Shown here one piece after another: positions 7,634 to 14,871 of a stretch of 64,000 nucleotides of DNA (position 1 is its first letter; every line of letters starts with the position of its first letter). The notes under the pieces were generated by a model. It was not told where the DNA came from. It saw only the letters and a program-made list of their open reading frames with translations, and made no database searches. Made by a program: the position numbers and the translations under genes. Source of the stretch: Albimonas pacifica (GTDB lineage Bacteria; Pseudomonadota; Alphaproteobacteria; Rhodobacterales; Rhodobacteraceae); assembly GCF_900113695.1 (NCBI RefSeq), contig NZ_FOQH01000002.1, positions 496,001 through 560,000 on the forward strand, given 5' to 3'.

Positions 7634-8334
7634 GCGTCCTGATCGGCGAGACCATGACCGGCGGCTACGGCGGCGCCGACATCCTGCACGGCTGCACCAT
7701 CGCGGTGGAGGCGGGCGAGATCGCGGTGATCGTCGGCCCCAACGGGGCGGGCAAGTCGACCGCGATGAAAGCGCTGTTCGGGATGCTGCCGCTGCGCCAG
7801 GGGCAGGTCCGGCTGCGCGGCCGGGACATCACCGCGCTGAGCCCGCAGGACCGGGTGAAGGCCGGCATGGGCTTCGTCCCCCAGGTGCGCAACGTCTTCG
7901 CCTCGATGACCGTCGAGGAGAACCTGGAGATGGGCGCCTTCCTGCGCGAGGACGACTTCCGAGAGACCATGGAGATGGTCTACGGCCTGTTCCCGATCCT
8001 GCGCGAGAAGCGCCGCCAGCCCGCGGGCCAGCTCTCGGGCGGCCAGCGCCAGCAGGTGGCCGTCGGGCGCGCGCTGATGACCCGGCCGGAGGTGCTGATG
8101 CTCGACGAGCCCACCGCCGGCGTCTCGCCCATCGTGATGGACGAGCTCTTCGACAAGATCATCGAGATCGCGGCCGCCGGCATCGCCATCCTGATGGTCG
8201 AGCAGAACGCCCGCCAGGCGCTGAACATCGCCGACCGCGGCTATGTGCTCGCCCAGGGCCGCAACCATTTCACCGACACCGGGGAGGCGCTGATGGCCAA
8301 TCCCGAGGTGCGCCGCTCGTTCCTCGGAGGCTGA
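7630..8334 (+). CDS. livF: Branched-chain amino acid-type ABC transporter ATP-binding protein LivF
   Basis: This is a 234-residue ATPase subunit. The ATG at 7630 overlaps the livG stop by 4 nt and fits the LivF family N-terminus (MSVLIGETMTGGYGGADILH). Motifs are Walker A VGPNGAGKST, signature LSGGQRQQVAVGRALM, Walker B VLMLDEPTAGVSP and H-loop-type ILMVEQNARQAL, with Gln replacing His as is normal in LivF. It lacks the long C-terminal extension of LivG, as expected. It is followed after 3 nt by a small secreted-protein gene inserted before the permeases. Confidence 0.93.
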   Translation: MSVLIGETMTGGYGGADILHGCTIAVEAGEIAVIVGPNGAGKSTAMKALFGMLPLRQGQVRLRGRDITALSPQDRVKAGMGFVPQVRNVFASMTVEENLEMGAFLREDDFRETMEMVYGLFPILREKRRQPAGQLSGGQRQQVAVGRALMTRPEVLMLDEPTAGVSPIVMDELFDKIIEIAAAGIAILMVEQNARQALNIADRGYVLAQGRNHFTDTGEALMANPEVRRSFLGG

Positions 8335-8337
8335 GCC

Positions 8338-8700
8338 ATGACCCTGATCCGATCCGCCCTCGCGCTGCTGCTGCTTTCCGCCCCCGCCGCGGCCGAGAGC
8401 CTGCGCTGCGATTTCGACCGGGTCTGCGACGCGGAAGGCTGCCGCTCGACCACTTTCGAGCTGCGCCTCGACTGGGAAGGCGAGGACGGCCGCTTCACCG
8501 ACGGCGCCGGCCGCTCGGGCGACGTGACCGTGGCCGAGATGGAGGCCTTCTGGCATTTCATCGAGATCATGGACCGCGGCGACCTGGTGCTGACCTCGGT
8601 CGCCGAGGGCGGCGCCGCGGTCCACTCCAAGCACGCGCTGCTGGGGGGGAAGCTGGCCCCGACCCAGTATCACGGCGCCTGCCGCCGCTCCGGGGAGTGA
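8338..8700 (+). CDS. Small secreted protein inside the liv operon
   Basis: This is a 120-residue protein with a short signal peptide (LALLLLSAPAAAES, cleavage near residue 20), so it is predicted to be periplasmic. The mature part holds three early cysteines (CDFDRVCDAEGC) and a fourth near the C-terminus (HGACRR), which allows two disulfides. No known domain is recognised. It starts 3 nt after livF and stops 1 nt before livH, which makes it a genuine operon member rather than an artefact. Its job in transport is unknown; a ligand-related or assembly factor is only a guess. Confidence 0.7.
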   Translation: MTLIRSALALLLLSAPAAAESLRCDFDRVCDAEGCRSTTFELRLDWEGEDGRFTDGAGRSGDVTVAEMEAFWHFIEIMDRGDLVLTSVAEGGAAVHSKHALLGGKLAPTQYHGACRRSGE

Positions 8701-8701
8701 C

Positions 8702-9712
8702 ATGGAGATCCTGAACGCCCTCGCGCTGTTCACCAACTTCGTGGGCCTGCCGGCGCTGGCCTACGGCAGCCAGCTGGCGCTGGGCGCGCTGGGGGTGACG
8801 CTGATCTATGCGGTGCTGCGCTTCACCTTCTTCGCACACGGCGACCTGATGGCCTTCGGCACCATGGTGGTGGTGCTGGCGACCTGGGGGCTGCAGGCGA
8901 TGGGGGTGGGCCTCGGGCCCCTGCCCACGGCGCTGCTGGCGCTGCCGGCGGGGATCGCGGCGGCGGCGGGCTTCACGCTGCTGAGCGACCGCTGGGTCTT
9001 CGCCTTCTACCGCCGCCAGAAGGCGAAGCCGGTGGTGTTCATGATCGCCTCGGTGGGCGTGATGTTCCTGCTCAACGGCATCGTGCGCATCGTCATCGGC
9101 CCCGACGACCAGCGCTTCGCCGACGGCGAGCGGTTCCTGTTCACCGTCGGCGATTTCCGCGACTGGAGCGGGCTGGACGAGGGCGTCGCCTTCCGCTCCA
9201 CCCAGGCGCTGACCATCGTCGCCGCCGTCATCGCCATGGCGGCCCTGTTCTGGTTCCTGCAGCGCACCCGCATGGGCAAGGCGATGCGGGCCTATTCGGA
9301 CGAGGAGGATCTCGCCCTCCTCTCCGGCGTCGACCCGGCGAAGGTCGTGCGCACCGCCTGGATCCTGGCCGCCGCGCTCGCGACCCTGGCGGGGGTGCTC
9401 TACGGCCTCGACAAGTCGTTCAAGCCCTTCACCTACTTCCAGCTGCTGCTGCCGATCTTCGCCTCGGCGATCCTGGGGGGCATCGGCAATCCGGTGGGCG
9501 CCGTGGTGGGGGCCTATATCGTCGCCTTCTCCGAGGTCATGGTCACCTACGCCTACCGCAAGTTCGCGGGCTACCTGCTGCCCGAGGGGGCGATGCCCGA
9601 GGGGCTGCTGCAGCTGCTGTCCACCGACTACAAGTTCGCGGTCAGCTTCGTGATCCTGGTGGTGGTGCTGCTGGCCCGGCCGACGGGCATCTTCCGGGGG
9701 AAGGTCATATGA
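8702..9712 (+). CDS. livH: Branched-chain amino acid-type ABC transporter permease LivH
   Basis: This is a 336-residue inner membrane permease with about eight transmembrane helices. The N-terminus ALFTNFVGLPALAYGSQLAL and the sequence GVTLIYAVLRFTFFAHGDLMAFGTM are characteristic of LivH, as is the glycine-rich cytoplasmic loop AILGGIGNPVGAVVGAYIVA that contacts the ATPases. It ends at an ATGA overlap with livM. With LivM it forms the membrane channel of the importer. The substrate is undetermined. Confidence 0.92.
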   Translation: MEILNALALFTNFVGLPALAYGSQLALGALGVTLIYAVLRFTFFAHGDLMAFGTMVVVLATWGLQAMGVGLGPLPTALLALPAGIAAAAGFTLLSDRWVFAFYRRQKAKPVVFMIASVGVMFLLNGIVRIVIGPDDQRFADGERFLFTVGDFRDWSGLDEGVAFRSTQALTIVAAVIAMAALFWFLQRTRMGKAMRAYSDEEDLALLSGVDPAKVVRTAWILAAALATLAGVLYGLDKSFKPFTYFQLLLPIFASAILGGIGNPVGAVVGAYIVAFSEVMVTYAYRKFAGYLLPEGAMPEGLLQLLSTDYKFAVSFVILVVVLLARPTGIFRGKVI

Positions 9713-11031
9713 GCTGGCTTCAGGGGCCCGCGCGGGGGCCGCTCCTCTACCTCGTCATGGCGCTGCTGCTGGCGCTGGTGGGCGTGGCGCAGAGCTGGAA
9801 CGTGGCGCTGGCGATCCTCAACATGTGCCTGGTCTCGGCGGTGATGGCGCTGGGGGCGAACATCGCCTGGGGCTACGCGGGGCTGATGAACGTGGGCCTG
9901 ATGGGCTTCGCGGCGCTGGGCGGGCTGGCGGTGGTGCTCGCCGCCCAGCCGCCCGTGCCCGAGGCCTGGTCCGCCGGCGGCCTGCGCCTGCTGGGAACCG
10001 GCGCGGCGCTGGTCGCCTCGGTCGCGGCCATTGCGCTGGTGCGCGCGCGGCTGGCGAAGGGCCGGCTGCGGGCGCTGGCGACCGTCGCAATGGTGGTGGG
10101 GGCCTACGCGCTGGTGCGCTTCCTCTTCGATCCCGCCACCGACGCGATCGAGGCGGTGGACCCCGCCGTCACCGGCTACCTGGGCGGGCTGGGCCTGCCC
10201 TCAGCGACCGGCTGGCTGCTGGGCGGGCTGCTGGCGGCGGGGGCGGCCTGGCTGATCGGCAAGGTCAGCCTCGGCCTGCGCTCGGACTATTTCGCCATCG
10301 CGACGCTGGGGATCTCCGAGATCGTCATCGCCGTCCTGAAGAACGAGGACTGGCTGGCCCGCGGCGTGAAGAACGTCACCGGCCTGCCGCGGCCCGCGCC
10401 CTACGAGGTCGACCTGCAGGCCTCCGCCGCCTTCGTCGAGCGCGCCCAGGCCTGGGGGCTGGACCCGGCCGAGGCCTCGGGGATCGTCGTGAAGCTGTGC
10501 TACGCCGCGCTCTTCGCCGCGGTGCTGGGCGTGCTGCTGTGGCTGGCCGAGCGGGCGCTGAACTCCCCCTGGGGGCGGATGATGCGCGCGATCCGCGACA
10601 ACGAGGTCGCGGCCGAGGCGATGGGCAAGGATGTGGTGAAGCGCCGCCTGCAGACCTTCATCCTCGGCTCGGCCGTGGTGGGGATCGGGGGGGCGATGAT
10701 GGTCAGCTTCGACGGCCAGTTCACCCCCGGCGCCTATCAGCCGCTGCGCTTCACCTTCCTGATCTGGGTGATGGTGATCGTGGGCGGCTCGGGCAACAAC
10801 TGGGGCTCGGTGCTGGGCGGCTTCCTGATCTGGTTCGTGTGGATCGAGGCCGAGCCCGTCGGCCGCTGGCTGATGGACGCCGCCACCGCCTGGGCGCCCG
10901 AGGGCAACGCCTTCGCCGCCCACCTGCAGGAGGGGGCGGCCCACATGCGCATGATCTTCATGGGCGCGATCCTGCTGCTGGTCCTGCGCTTCGCGCCCCG
11001 CGGCCTGATGCCCGAGAAGGTCCGCCGCTGA
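9709..11031 (+). CDS. livM: Branched-chain amino acid-type ABC transporter permease LivM
   Basis: This is a 440-residue inner membrane permease, toward the long end of the LivM range because of extra hydrophobic helices around residues 95-155. The family core is clear: ANIAWGYAGLMNVGLMGFAA near the start, RSDYFAIATLGISEIVIAVL in the middle, SPWGRMMRAIRDNEVAAEAMG as the ATPase-contacting loop, and VIVGGSGNNWGSVLGGFLIW near the end. It is coupled to livH by a 4-nt overlap and is the last gene of the operon. Confidence 0.92.
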   Translation: MSWLQGPARGPLLYLVMALLLALVGVAQSWNVALAILNMCLVSAVMALGANIAWGYAGLMNVGLMGFAALGGLAVVLAAQPPVPEAWSAGGLRLLGTGAALVASVAAIALVRARLAKGRLRALATVAMVVGAYALVRFLFDPATDAIEAVDPAVTGYLGGLGLPSATGWLLGGLLAAGAAWLIGKVSLGLRSDYFAIATLGISEIVIAVLKNEDWLARGVKNVTGLPRPAPYEVDLQASAAFVERAQAWGLDPAEASGIVVKLCYAALFAAVLGVLLWLAERALNSPWGRMMRAIRDNEVAAEAMGKDVVKRRLQTFILGSAVVGIGGAMMVSFDGQFTPGAYQPLRFTFLIWVMVIVGGSGNNWGSVLGGFLIWFVWIEAEPVGRWLMDAATAWAPEGNAFAAHLQEGAAHMRMIFMGAILLLVLRFAPRGLMPEKVRR

Positions 11032-11095
11032 CCCGCCGCCGGGCCCGGCCTGCGTCGGCGCCGCGATCCAAGGGGGCGCGGGCCGTGAGGCGGCA

Positions 11096-11122
11096 AAGAA
11101 AAGCCGCCGGCGCGGACGCCGG
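11096..11122. repeat. Direct repeat copy A, terminator-like
   Basis: This 27-nt segment matches 12529-12555 at 25 of 27 positions. Read on the minus strand it is a hairpin (CCGGCG/CGCCGG) followed by a T-rich stretch, although no minus-strand gene ends here. Together with copy B it brackets the Ntn-hydrolase gene. Confidence 0.5.
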
Positions 11123-11141
11123 AGGAGGTGGTGCAAAAAGT

Positions 11142-11185
11142 CATGTCCGCACATCGTGTTGGTCCGCTTCGAGCCCGAAGCCGAC
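11142..11185 (+). repeat. Left inverted repeat of the Ntn-hydrolase cassette
   Basis: This segment matches the reverse complement of 12481-12525 at 34 of 44 aligned positions with one gap, including a perfect 14-nt core CGTGTTGGTCCGCT (11155-11168 against 12499-12512). The outermost CATGTC is also identical at both ends. Confidence 0.6.
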
Positions 11186-11352
11186 GCACGGAGTCGCGCG
11201 TCCGCGGCCGGAGCGGTCTCGCGCCCTGCCGTAAGCCCGACATACGATGACGCGGATCATCGTGCGAGGGACCTGGCCGCAGCTAGAATAGCTGCGCGTC
11301 GGCCGGCATCCCTTGGCGATCCGGGCGCCGCAGGCGATGGACGGAGCCGGCC

Positions 11353-12420
11353 ATGAAAGACCCCTTCACGCTCCCGCTTCGTGCGGGCATTCTCGCGACG
11401 CTCGGCGCCGCGTCGCTGCTCGCCTTCGGGACCGCTGCCGAAGCCTGCAGCCGCATCCTCTACCAGACGGGGGCAGGCGCCTACATCACCGGTCGAAGCA
11501 TGGATTGGAACGATCTCGCGATGCAGACCGCGTTCTGGGCCTTTCCCCGCGGCATGGATCGGGACGGCGGCGTCGGCGAGGCGTCGATCAAGTGGACCTC
11601 GAGATACGGCTCGGTGGTCATCAGCGCCTACGACATCGCGACGAGCGACGGCCTGAACGAGGCGGGGGTCGCCGGCAATCTGCTCTACCTCGCCGAGTCC
11701 GATTTCGGGGACGCGGCCGACAGGGGCAAGCCGCTGCTCTCGGTCGGCGCGTGGCTCCAGTACCTGCTCGACAACTACGGCTCCGTGGCGGAGGCGGTCG
11801 CGGCGCTGGAGCCCGACCCTTTCACCGTCGTTCCCGTGACCGCCCCCAACGGGCGCCCGGCCACGGTCCACATCGCGCTCTCGGATGCCGGCGGCGACTC
11901 CGCGATCCTCGAGTACATCGGCGGCGAACTCAGAATTCATCACAGCCGCGACTACAGGGTGATGACGAACTCGCCGACCTTCGATCAGCAGCTCGCCATC
12001 AACGCCTACTGGAAGCTGGTCGGGGGCAGGAACTTCCTGCCGGGGACCATCGGCGCGGCGGACCGCTTCGTCCGTCTCAGCTACGCCCTCGAGTCGTCCC
12101 CGAAGTTCGAGGACCGTCGCGCGGCCGTCGCCGCGGTCATGTCGCAAATGCGCGCCATCGGCGTGCCGCTCGGGATGAGCGACCCGGACAAGCCCAACAT
12201 CTCGTCCACGCTCTGGCGGTCCGTGATCGACCATGACGCCAGGCGCTACTACTTCGACTCGGTCATCAATCCGTCGGTCGTGTGGGTGGACCTCGACGAC
12301 CTTGACCTGGGCCCCGGCGCGCGGCCCATGACGCTGAAGCTGGGCGTTCCCGACAGCGCCGGAGGCGATGTCTCGTCGCGTCTGCAACCGGCCGAACCGT
12401 TCGCATTCGCAAGACCCTGA
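11353..12420 (+). CDS. Secreted linear-amide C-N hydrolase (choloylglycine hydrolase/penicillin V acylase family)
   Basis: This 355-residue N-terminal nucleophile hydrolase has a Sec signal peptide that ends immediately before C32 (TAAEA-CSRILY). Processing would therefore expose the catalytic cysteine, as this family requires. Other family landmarks are ITGRSMDWND (Arg and Asp of the active site), GLNEAGVAGNLLYL and LQYLLDNYGSVAEAV. Members cleave bile-salt conjugates, penicillin V or acyl-homoserine lactones; nothing here fixes the substrate, and N-acyl-amino acid or lactone hydrolysis in the periplasm is only plausible. It stands alone, with no operon partner, between inverted repeats that suggest horizontal acquisition. 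Confidence 0.88.
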   Translation: MKDPFTLPLRAGILATLGAASLLAFGTAAEACSRILYQTGAGAYITGRSMDWNDLAMQTAFWAFPRGMDRDGGVGEASIKWTSRYGSVVISAYDIATSDGLNEAGVAGNLLYLAESDFGDAADRGKPLLSVGAWLQYLLDNYGSVAEAVAALEPDPFTVVPVTAPNGRPATVHIALSDAGGDSAILEYIGGELRIHHSRDYRVMTNSPTFDQQLAINAYWKLVGGRNFLPGTIGAADRFVRLSYALESSPKFEDRRAAVAAVMSQMRAIGVPLGMSDPDKPNISSTLWRSVIDHDARRYYFDSVINPSVVWVDLDDLDLGPGARPMTLKLGVPDSAGGDVSSRLQPAEPFAFARP

Positions 12421-12480
12421 ACTGCTCGACCCGTCCGCCCCGCCGCCGATCGAGCCCCTTTCGTCGATCCCACAACGGAA

Positions 12481-12525
12481 GTCAGTTTCGTCCCGCGCAG
12501 CGGACCAACACGGTTTACAGACATG
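12481..12525 (-). repeat. Right inverted repeat of the Ntn-hydrolase cassette
   Basis: This is the partner of 11142-11185 in inverted orientation. The perfect core is AGCGGACCAACACG at 12499-12512, and the segment ends 4 nt before direct-repeat copy B. Confidence 0.6.
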
Positions 12526-12531
12526 CCCAAG

Positions 12532-12561
12532 AAAAACCGCCGGCGCGGGCGCCGGCGGTTT
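12532..12561 (-). terminator. Bidirectional rho-independent terminator
   Basis: A 13-bp stem (12534-12546 with 12549-12561) has CCGCCGGCGC at its core and A/T runs on both sides. On the minus strand it is followed by five T and ends the binding-protein gene at 12582. On the plus strand it can stop read-through from the hydrolase. Its left part is direct-repeat copy B (12529-12555). Confidence 0.8.
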
Positions 12562-12581
12562 CGATCGTCCGGGACTGCGGA

Positions 12582-13376
12582 TCATTCGGCGGGGGCGAGG
12601 CCCCACTTCACGGCGGTCGTCTCGAAGAAGCCTTCCAGCTTCTTGATCTTGATCCAGTTGTTCACGTAATTGATCCAGACCTGATCGGCCTGCGGCAGCA
12701 GCATCGCGATGGGCGAGGGGGCGCGCGGGTCGCCGACCTCGATCCGGGTCACGTTCGGAAACTTCTCGGTCAGCGTCGCGCCCTCGATGTTCGAGGTCAC
12801 GAAGACGTCGGCGCGCCCGGCCAGCACCTCCTGGTAGCCGCGGGCGGGGGCCTCGACGACCTTGATGGTCGCGTTGGGGAACCACGCCTTCACGTATTTC
12901 TCGAAGGTGGTGCCCAGCGTGGTGGCGACCGTCACCTCGGGCTTGTCGATGTCGGCCCAGTCGGCGAAGCGGTCGGCCTTGTCCTGGGTGGTGAAGGGCA
13001 GGATCACCACCGTGAGGTAGCTGTCCGAATAGCCCGCCACCTTCATCCGCGCCGGGCTGATCGAGGCCGAGCCGGTGAGGTGGTATTTCCCCGCCACCAC
13101 GCCGTTGACCAGGGTCTTCCAGTCGGTGGGCACGAACTCGAGCTCGACGCCCAGGTCGGCGGCCAGCGCCTCCATCACGTCGATGTCGTAGCCCTTGTAG
13201 CTGTTCGAGGCGGGGTCCCGCACGCTCATCGGGTTCCAGTCGCCGGTGGTCCCCACCTTCAGCACGCCGCCGTTCAGCACGTCCTGAAGCGCGGACTGCG
13301 CGGCTGCGGGCAGGGCGCCCAGCGCCAGGGTCAGCATCGCTGCGGCCGCGAGGCCCCGGCCGAGAAGTCGTCGCAT
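12582..13376 (-). CDS. Family 3 amino acid ABC transporter substrate-binding protein
   Basis: This is a 264-residue periplasmic protein. The ATG at 13376 is chosen because GGAACGGAGAG precedes it and it opens a standard signal peptide (MRRLLGRGLAAAAMLTLALG, cleavage after AAAQ near residue 27). The mature protein begins LQDVLNGGVLKVGTTGDWNPMSVRD, then YKGYDIDVMEALAADLGVEL, which identifies the SBP_bac_3 fold of the polar amino acid transporter class. The SARM-type ligand arginine is present in SASISPARMKVAGYSDSYL. Cyclohexadienyl dehydratase-like members share this region, so transport versus catalysis is not fully settled. The only nearby permease is the frameshifted one at 14872, and no ATPase gene is present. 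Confidence 0.88.
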   Translation of the reverse strand: MRRLLGRGLAAAAMLTLALGALPAAAQSALQDVLNGGVLKVGTTGDWNPMSVRDPASNSYKGYDIDVMEALAADLGVELEFVPTDWKTLVNGVVAGKYHLTGSASISPARMKVAGYSDSYLTVVILPFTTQDKADRFADWADIDKPEVTVATTLGTTFEKYVKAWFPNATIKVVEAPARGYQEVLAGRADVFVTSNIEGATLTEKFPNVTRIEVGDPRAPSPIAMLLPQADQVWINYVNNWIKIKKLEGFFETTAVKWGLAPAE

Positions 13377-13489
13377 CTCTCTCTCCGTTCCGCGCCGGTC
13401 GCACGCTCCCCCGCGGCGCCCGGCCAGTTGCTCCCGCGCGCCGCGTGGCGGCCGACCGTGGGGCGGGCGGCGGGCGGGGCGCGGGTGCG

Positions 13490-13517
13490 ACCATAGCACT
13501 TCGATCGGGCGTGTCAG
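13490..13517 (-). promoter_or_regulatory. Sigma-70 promoter of the binding-protein gene
   Basis: On the minus strand CTGACA (13517-13512) and TATGGT (13495-13490) are separated by 16 nt, and a TGC before the second box forms an extended -10. It lies about 115 nt upstream of the start at 13376. It is one of the better promoter matches in the window. Confidence 0.5.
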
Positions 13518-13633
13518 TCGCAAAGGCGCGGTCCGGACGCCTGCATCCGCGCGCGCAGGGCGCCGCAAGGCGGAGGGACGGGACCGGATCCCGGTTTGAC
13601 ATTCCGCCCCGCGACGTCGCTGATGGCGCCATC

Positions 13634-14530
13634 ATGGAGACCTGGGTCCTTCTCGCGCTCGGCGCGGCCTTCCTTCAGAACCTGCGCTTCGCGCTGCAGA
13701 AGCGCCTGGCCGGCGCGCTCGGCTCGGCCGGCGGCGCGGGCGCGCGCTTCGTCTTCGCGGCCCCGCTGGCGGCGCTGGGCCTCGCGGCCCTGTGCCTCGC
13801 GCGGGGGGAGACGCCGCCGGCGCCCAGCTGGGCGTTCCTGGGCTTCTGCGTGGGCGGCGGGCTCGCGCAGATGGCCGCGACCCGGCTGATCGTGGGGCTT
13901 TTCGCGCACCGCAGCTTCGCCGCCGCCATGGCCTACACCAAGACCGAGGCGCTGCAGACCGCGCTGTTCGGCGCGCTGCTGCTGGGCGACCGGCTGCCGC
14001 TCGCGGCCTGGGGGGCGATCGGCCTGGGGATCTTCGGCGTGCTGATGATCTCGAGCCCGCCCGAGGGTCTGCGTCCGGGCGCCCTGCTGGACCGGCGGGC
14101 GCTGATCGGCATCGCCTCGGGCGGGCTCTTCGGCCTCTCGGCGGTGGCCTACCGCGGCGCCACGCTGGCGCTGCCCGAGGGCGACGCGGCGCTGCGGGCG
14201 CTGACCGCGCTGGCGGCGGTGACGCTGCTCCAGGCCGGGCTGACGGCGGTGCAGCTCGAGGTCGGGCGGCGGGGCGACATGGCGCGCCTGCTGCGCGCCT
14301 GGCGGCCGGGGGTCGCGGTGGGGCTGACGGGGGTCGGCGCCTCGCTGGGCTGGTTCTGCGCGCTGGCGCTGCGCGATGCGGGCTCGGTGCGCATGGTCGG
14401 GCAGGTGGAGGTGGTCTTCACGCTGGCCGCCTCGATCCTGATGTTCGGCGAACGGCCCGGACGGCGCGAGATCGCCGGCGTCCTCGTGGTCAGCCTCGCC
14501 ATCGTCGCCCTGGTGCTGGCGACGCGCTGA
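13634..14530 (+). CDS. EamA/DMT-superfamily transporter
   Basis: This is a 298-residue inner membrane protein with ten predicted helices arranged as two EamA repeats. The first repeat includes AYTKTEALQTALFGALLLGDRLPLAAWGA, and the second QVEVVFTLAASILMFGERPGRREIAG. The E-x-x-x-x-x-x-x-x-G-E/D-R-P ending of each repeat is a hallmark of the family. The ATG at 13634 (METWVLLALG) starts the first helix; earlier in-frame starts would add a non-hydrophobic GC-rich leader. EamA proteins mostly export amino acids or metabolites; the substrate cannot be read from sequence. Confidence 0.85.
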   Translation: METWVLLALGAAFLQNLRFALQKRLAGALGSAGGAGARFVFAAPLAALGLAALCLARGETPPAPSWAFLGFCVGGGLAQMAATRLIVGLFAHRSFAAAMAYTKTEALQTALFGALLLGDRLPLAAWGAIGLGIFGVLMISSPPEGLRPGALLDRRALIGIASGGLFGLSAVAYRGATLALPEGDAALRALTALAAVTLLQAGLTAVQLEVGRRGDMARLLRAWRPGVAVGLTGVGASLGWFCALALRDAGSVRMVGQVEVVFTLAASILMFGERPGRREIAGVLVVSLAIVALVLATR

Positions 14531-14871
14531 GCCCGGGCGCCGAGAGGCCTGCGCCTCCCACGCCCCTCGCCCGCCCTCGCCCGCGCCGCCTCGGCTCCGC
14601 GCGCCCGGCCCGCCCCATGGGCGCCCCGGGCTCGACCCGGGGCCGCTCCCCGCTGCGCGTCCGGGCGCGAGGCGGGCGGAAGAGCGTGGGGGCAGGGGAT
14701 GGGCGCGCCCGGGGCGGGGCGCGGGATCCGCCGCGCCCCGCGTCGTCACGACCGGCGGAGCGGCCCTCGGGGCGGGTTCCGCGGGCGGGTCGATGCGGCT
14801 AGGCTCGGCGCCGCACGCCCCCCGTCCGGGCGCGTCCCCGCGGCGCGCCGGCCCCCTCCCGGAGGTTCTTC
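14531..14871. other. GC-rich spacer without a gene
   Basis: This 341-bp spacer between the EamA gene and the broken permease has no credible coding frame on either strand. An 8-bp hairpin (14623-14630 with 14636-14643) may serve as a terminator for the EamA gene but lacks a T-run. Confidence 0.5.

Larger units (their letters stand above)
11032..11352. other. Gene-free region between livM and the Ntn-hydrolase gene
   Basis: This 321-bp region has no plausible coding frame. It holds a direct-repeat copy of a terminator-like hairpin (11096-11122) and the left inverted repeat of the hydrolase cassette (11142-11185), plus a small hairpin GCAGCTAGAATAGCTGC at 11279-11295. No clear promoter boxes were found. 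Confidence 0.6.
11142..12525. mobile_element. Candidate inverted-repeat-bounded gene cassette (no transposase)
   Basis: A 1.38-kb unit consisting of one gene, the choloylglycine-type hydrolase, is bounded by imperfect 44/45-nt inverted repeats. No transposase or integrase is present and no obvious target-site duplication flanks the repeats, although a 27-nt near-identical direct repeat lies just outside on both sides. The structure is compatible with a mobile insertion cassette or a decayed element with a passenger gene. That is inference; the repeats themselves are seen. Confidence 0.35.

Noticed and set aside
11142-12525. An insertion sequence with its transposase
   Set aside because: The only coding sequence between the inverted repeats is the Ntn-hydrolase; no DDE, serine or tyrosine recombinase motif was found in any frame.
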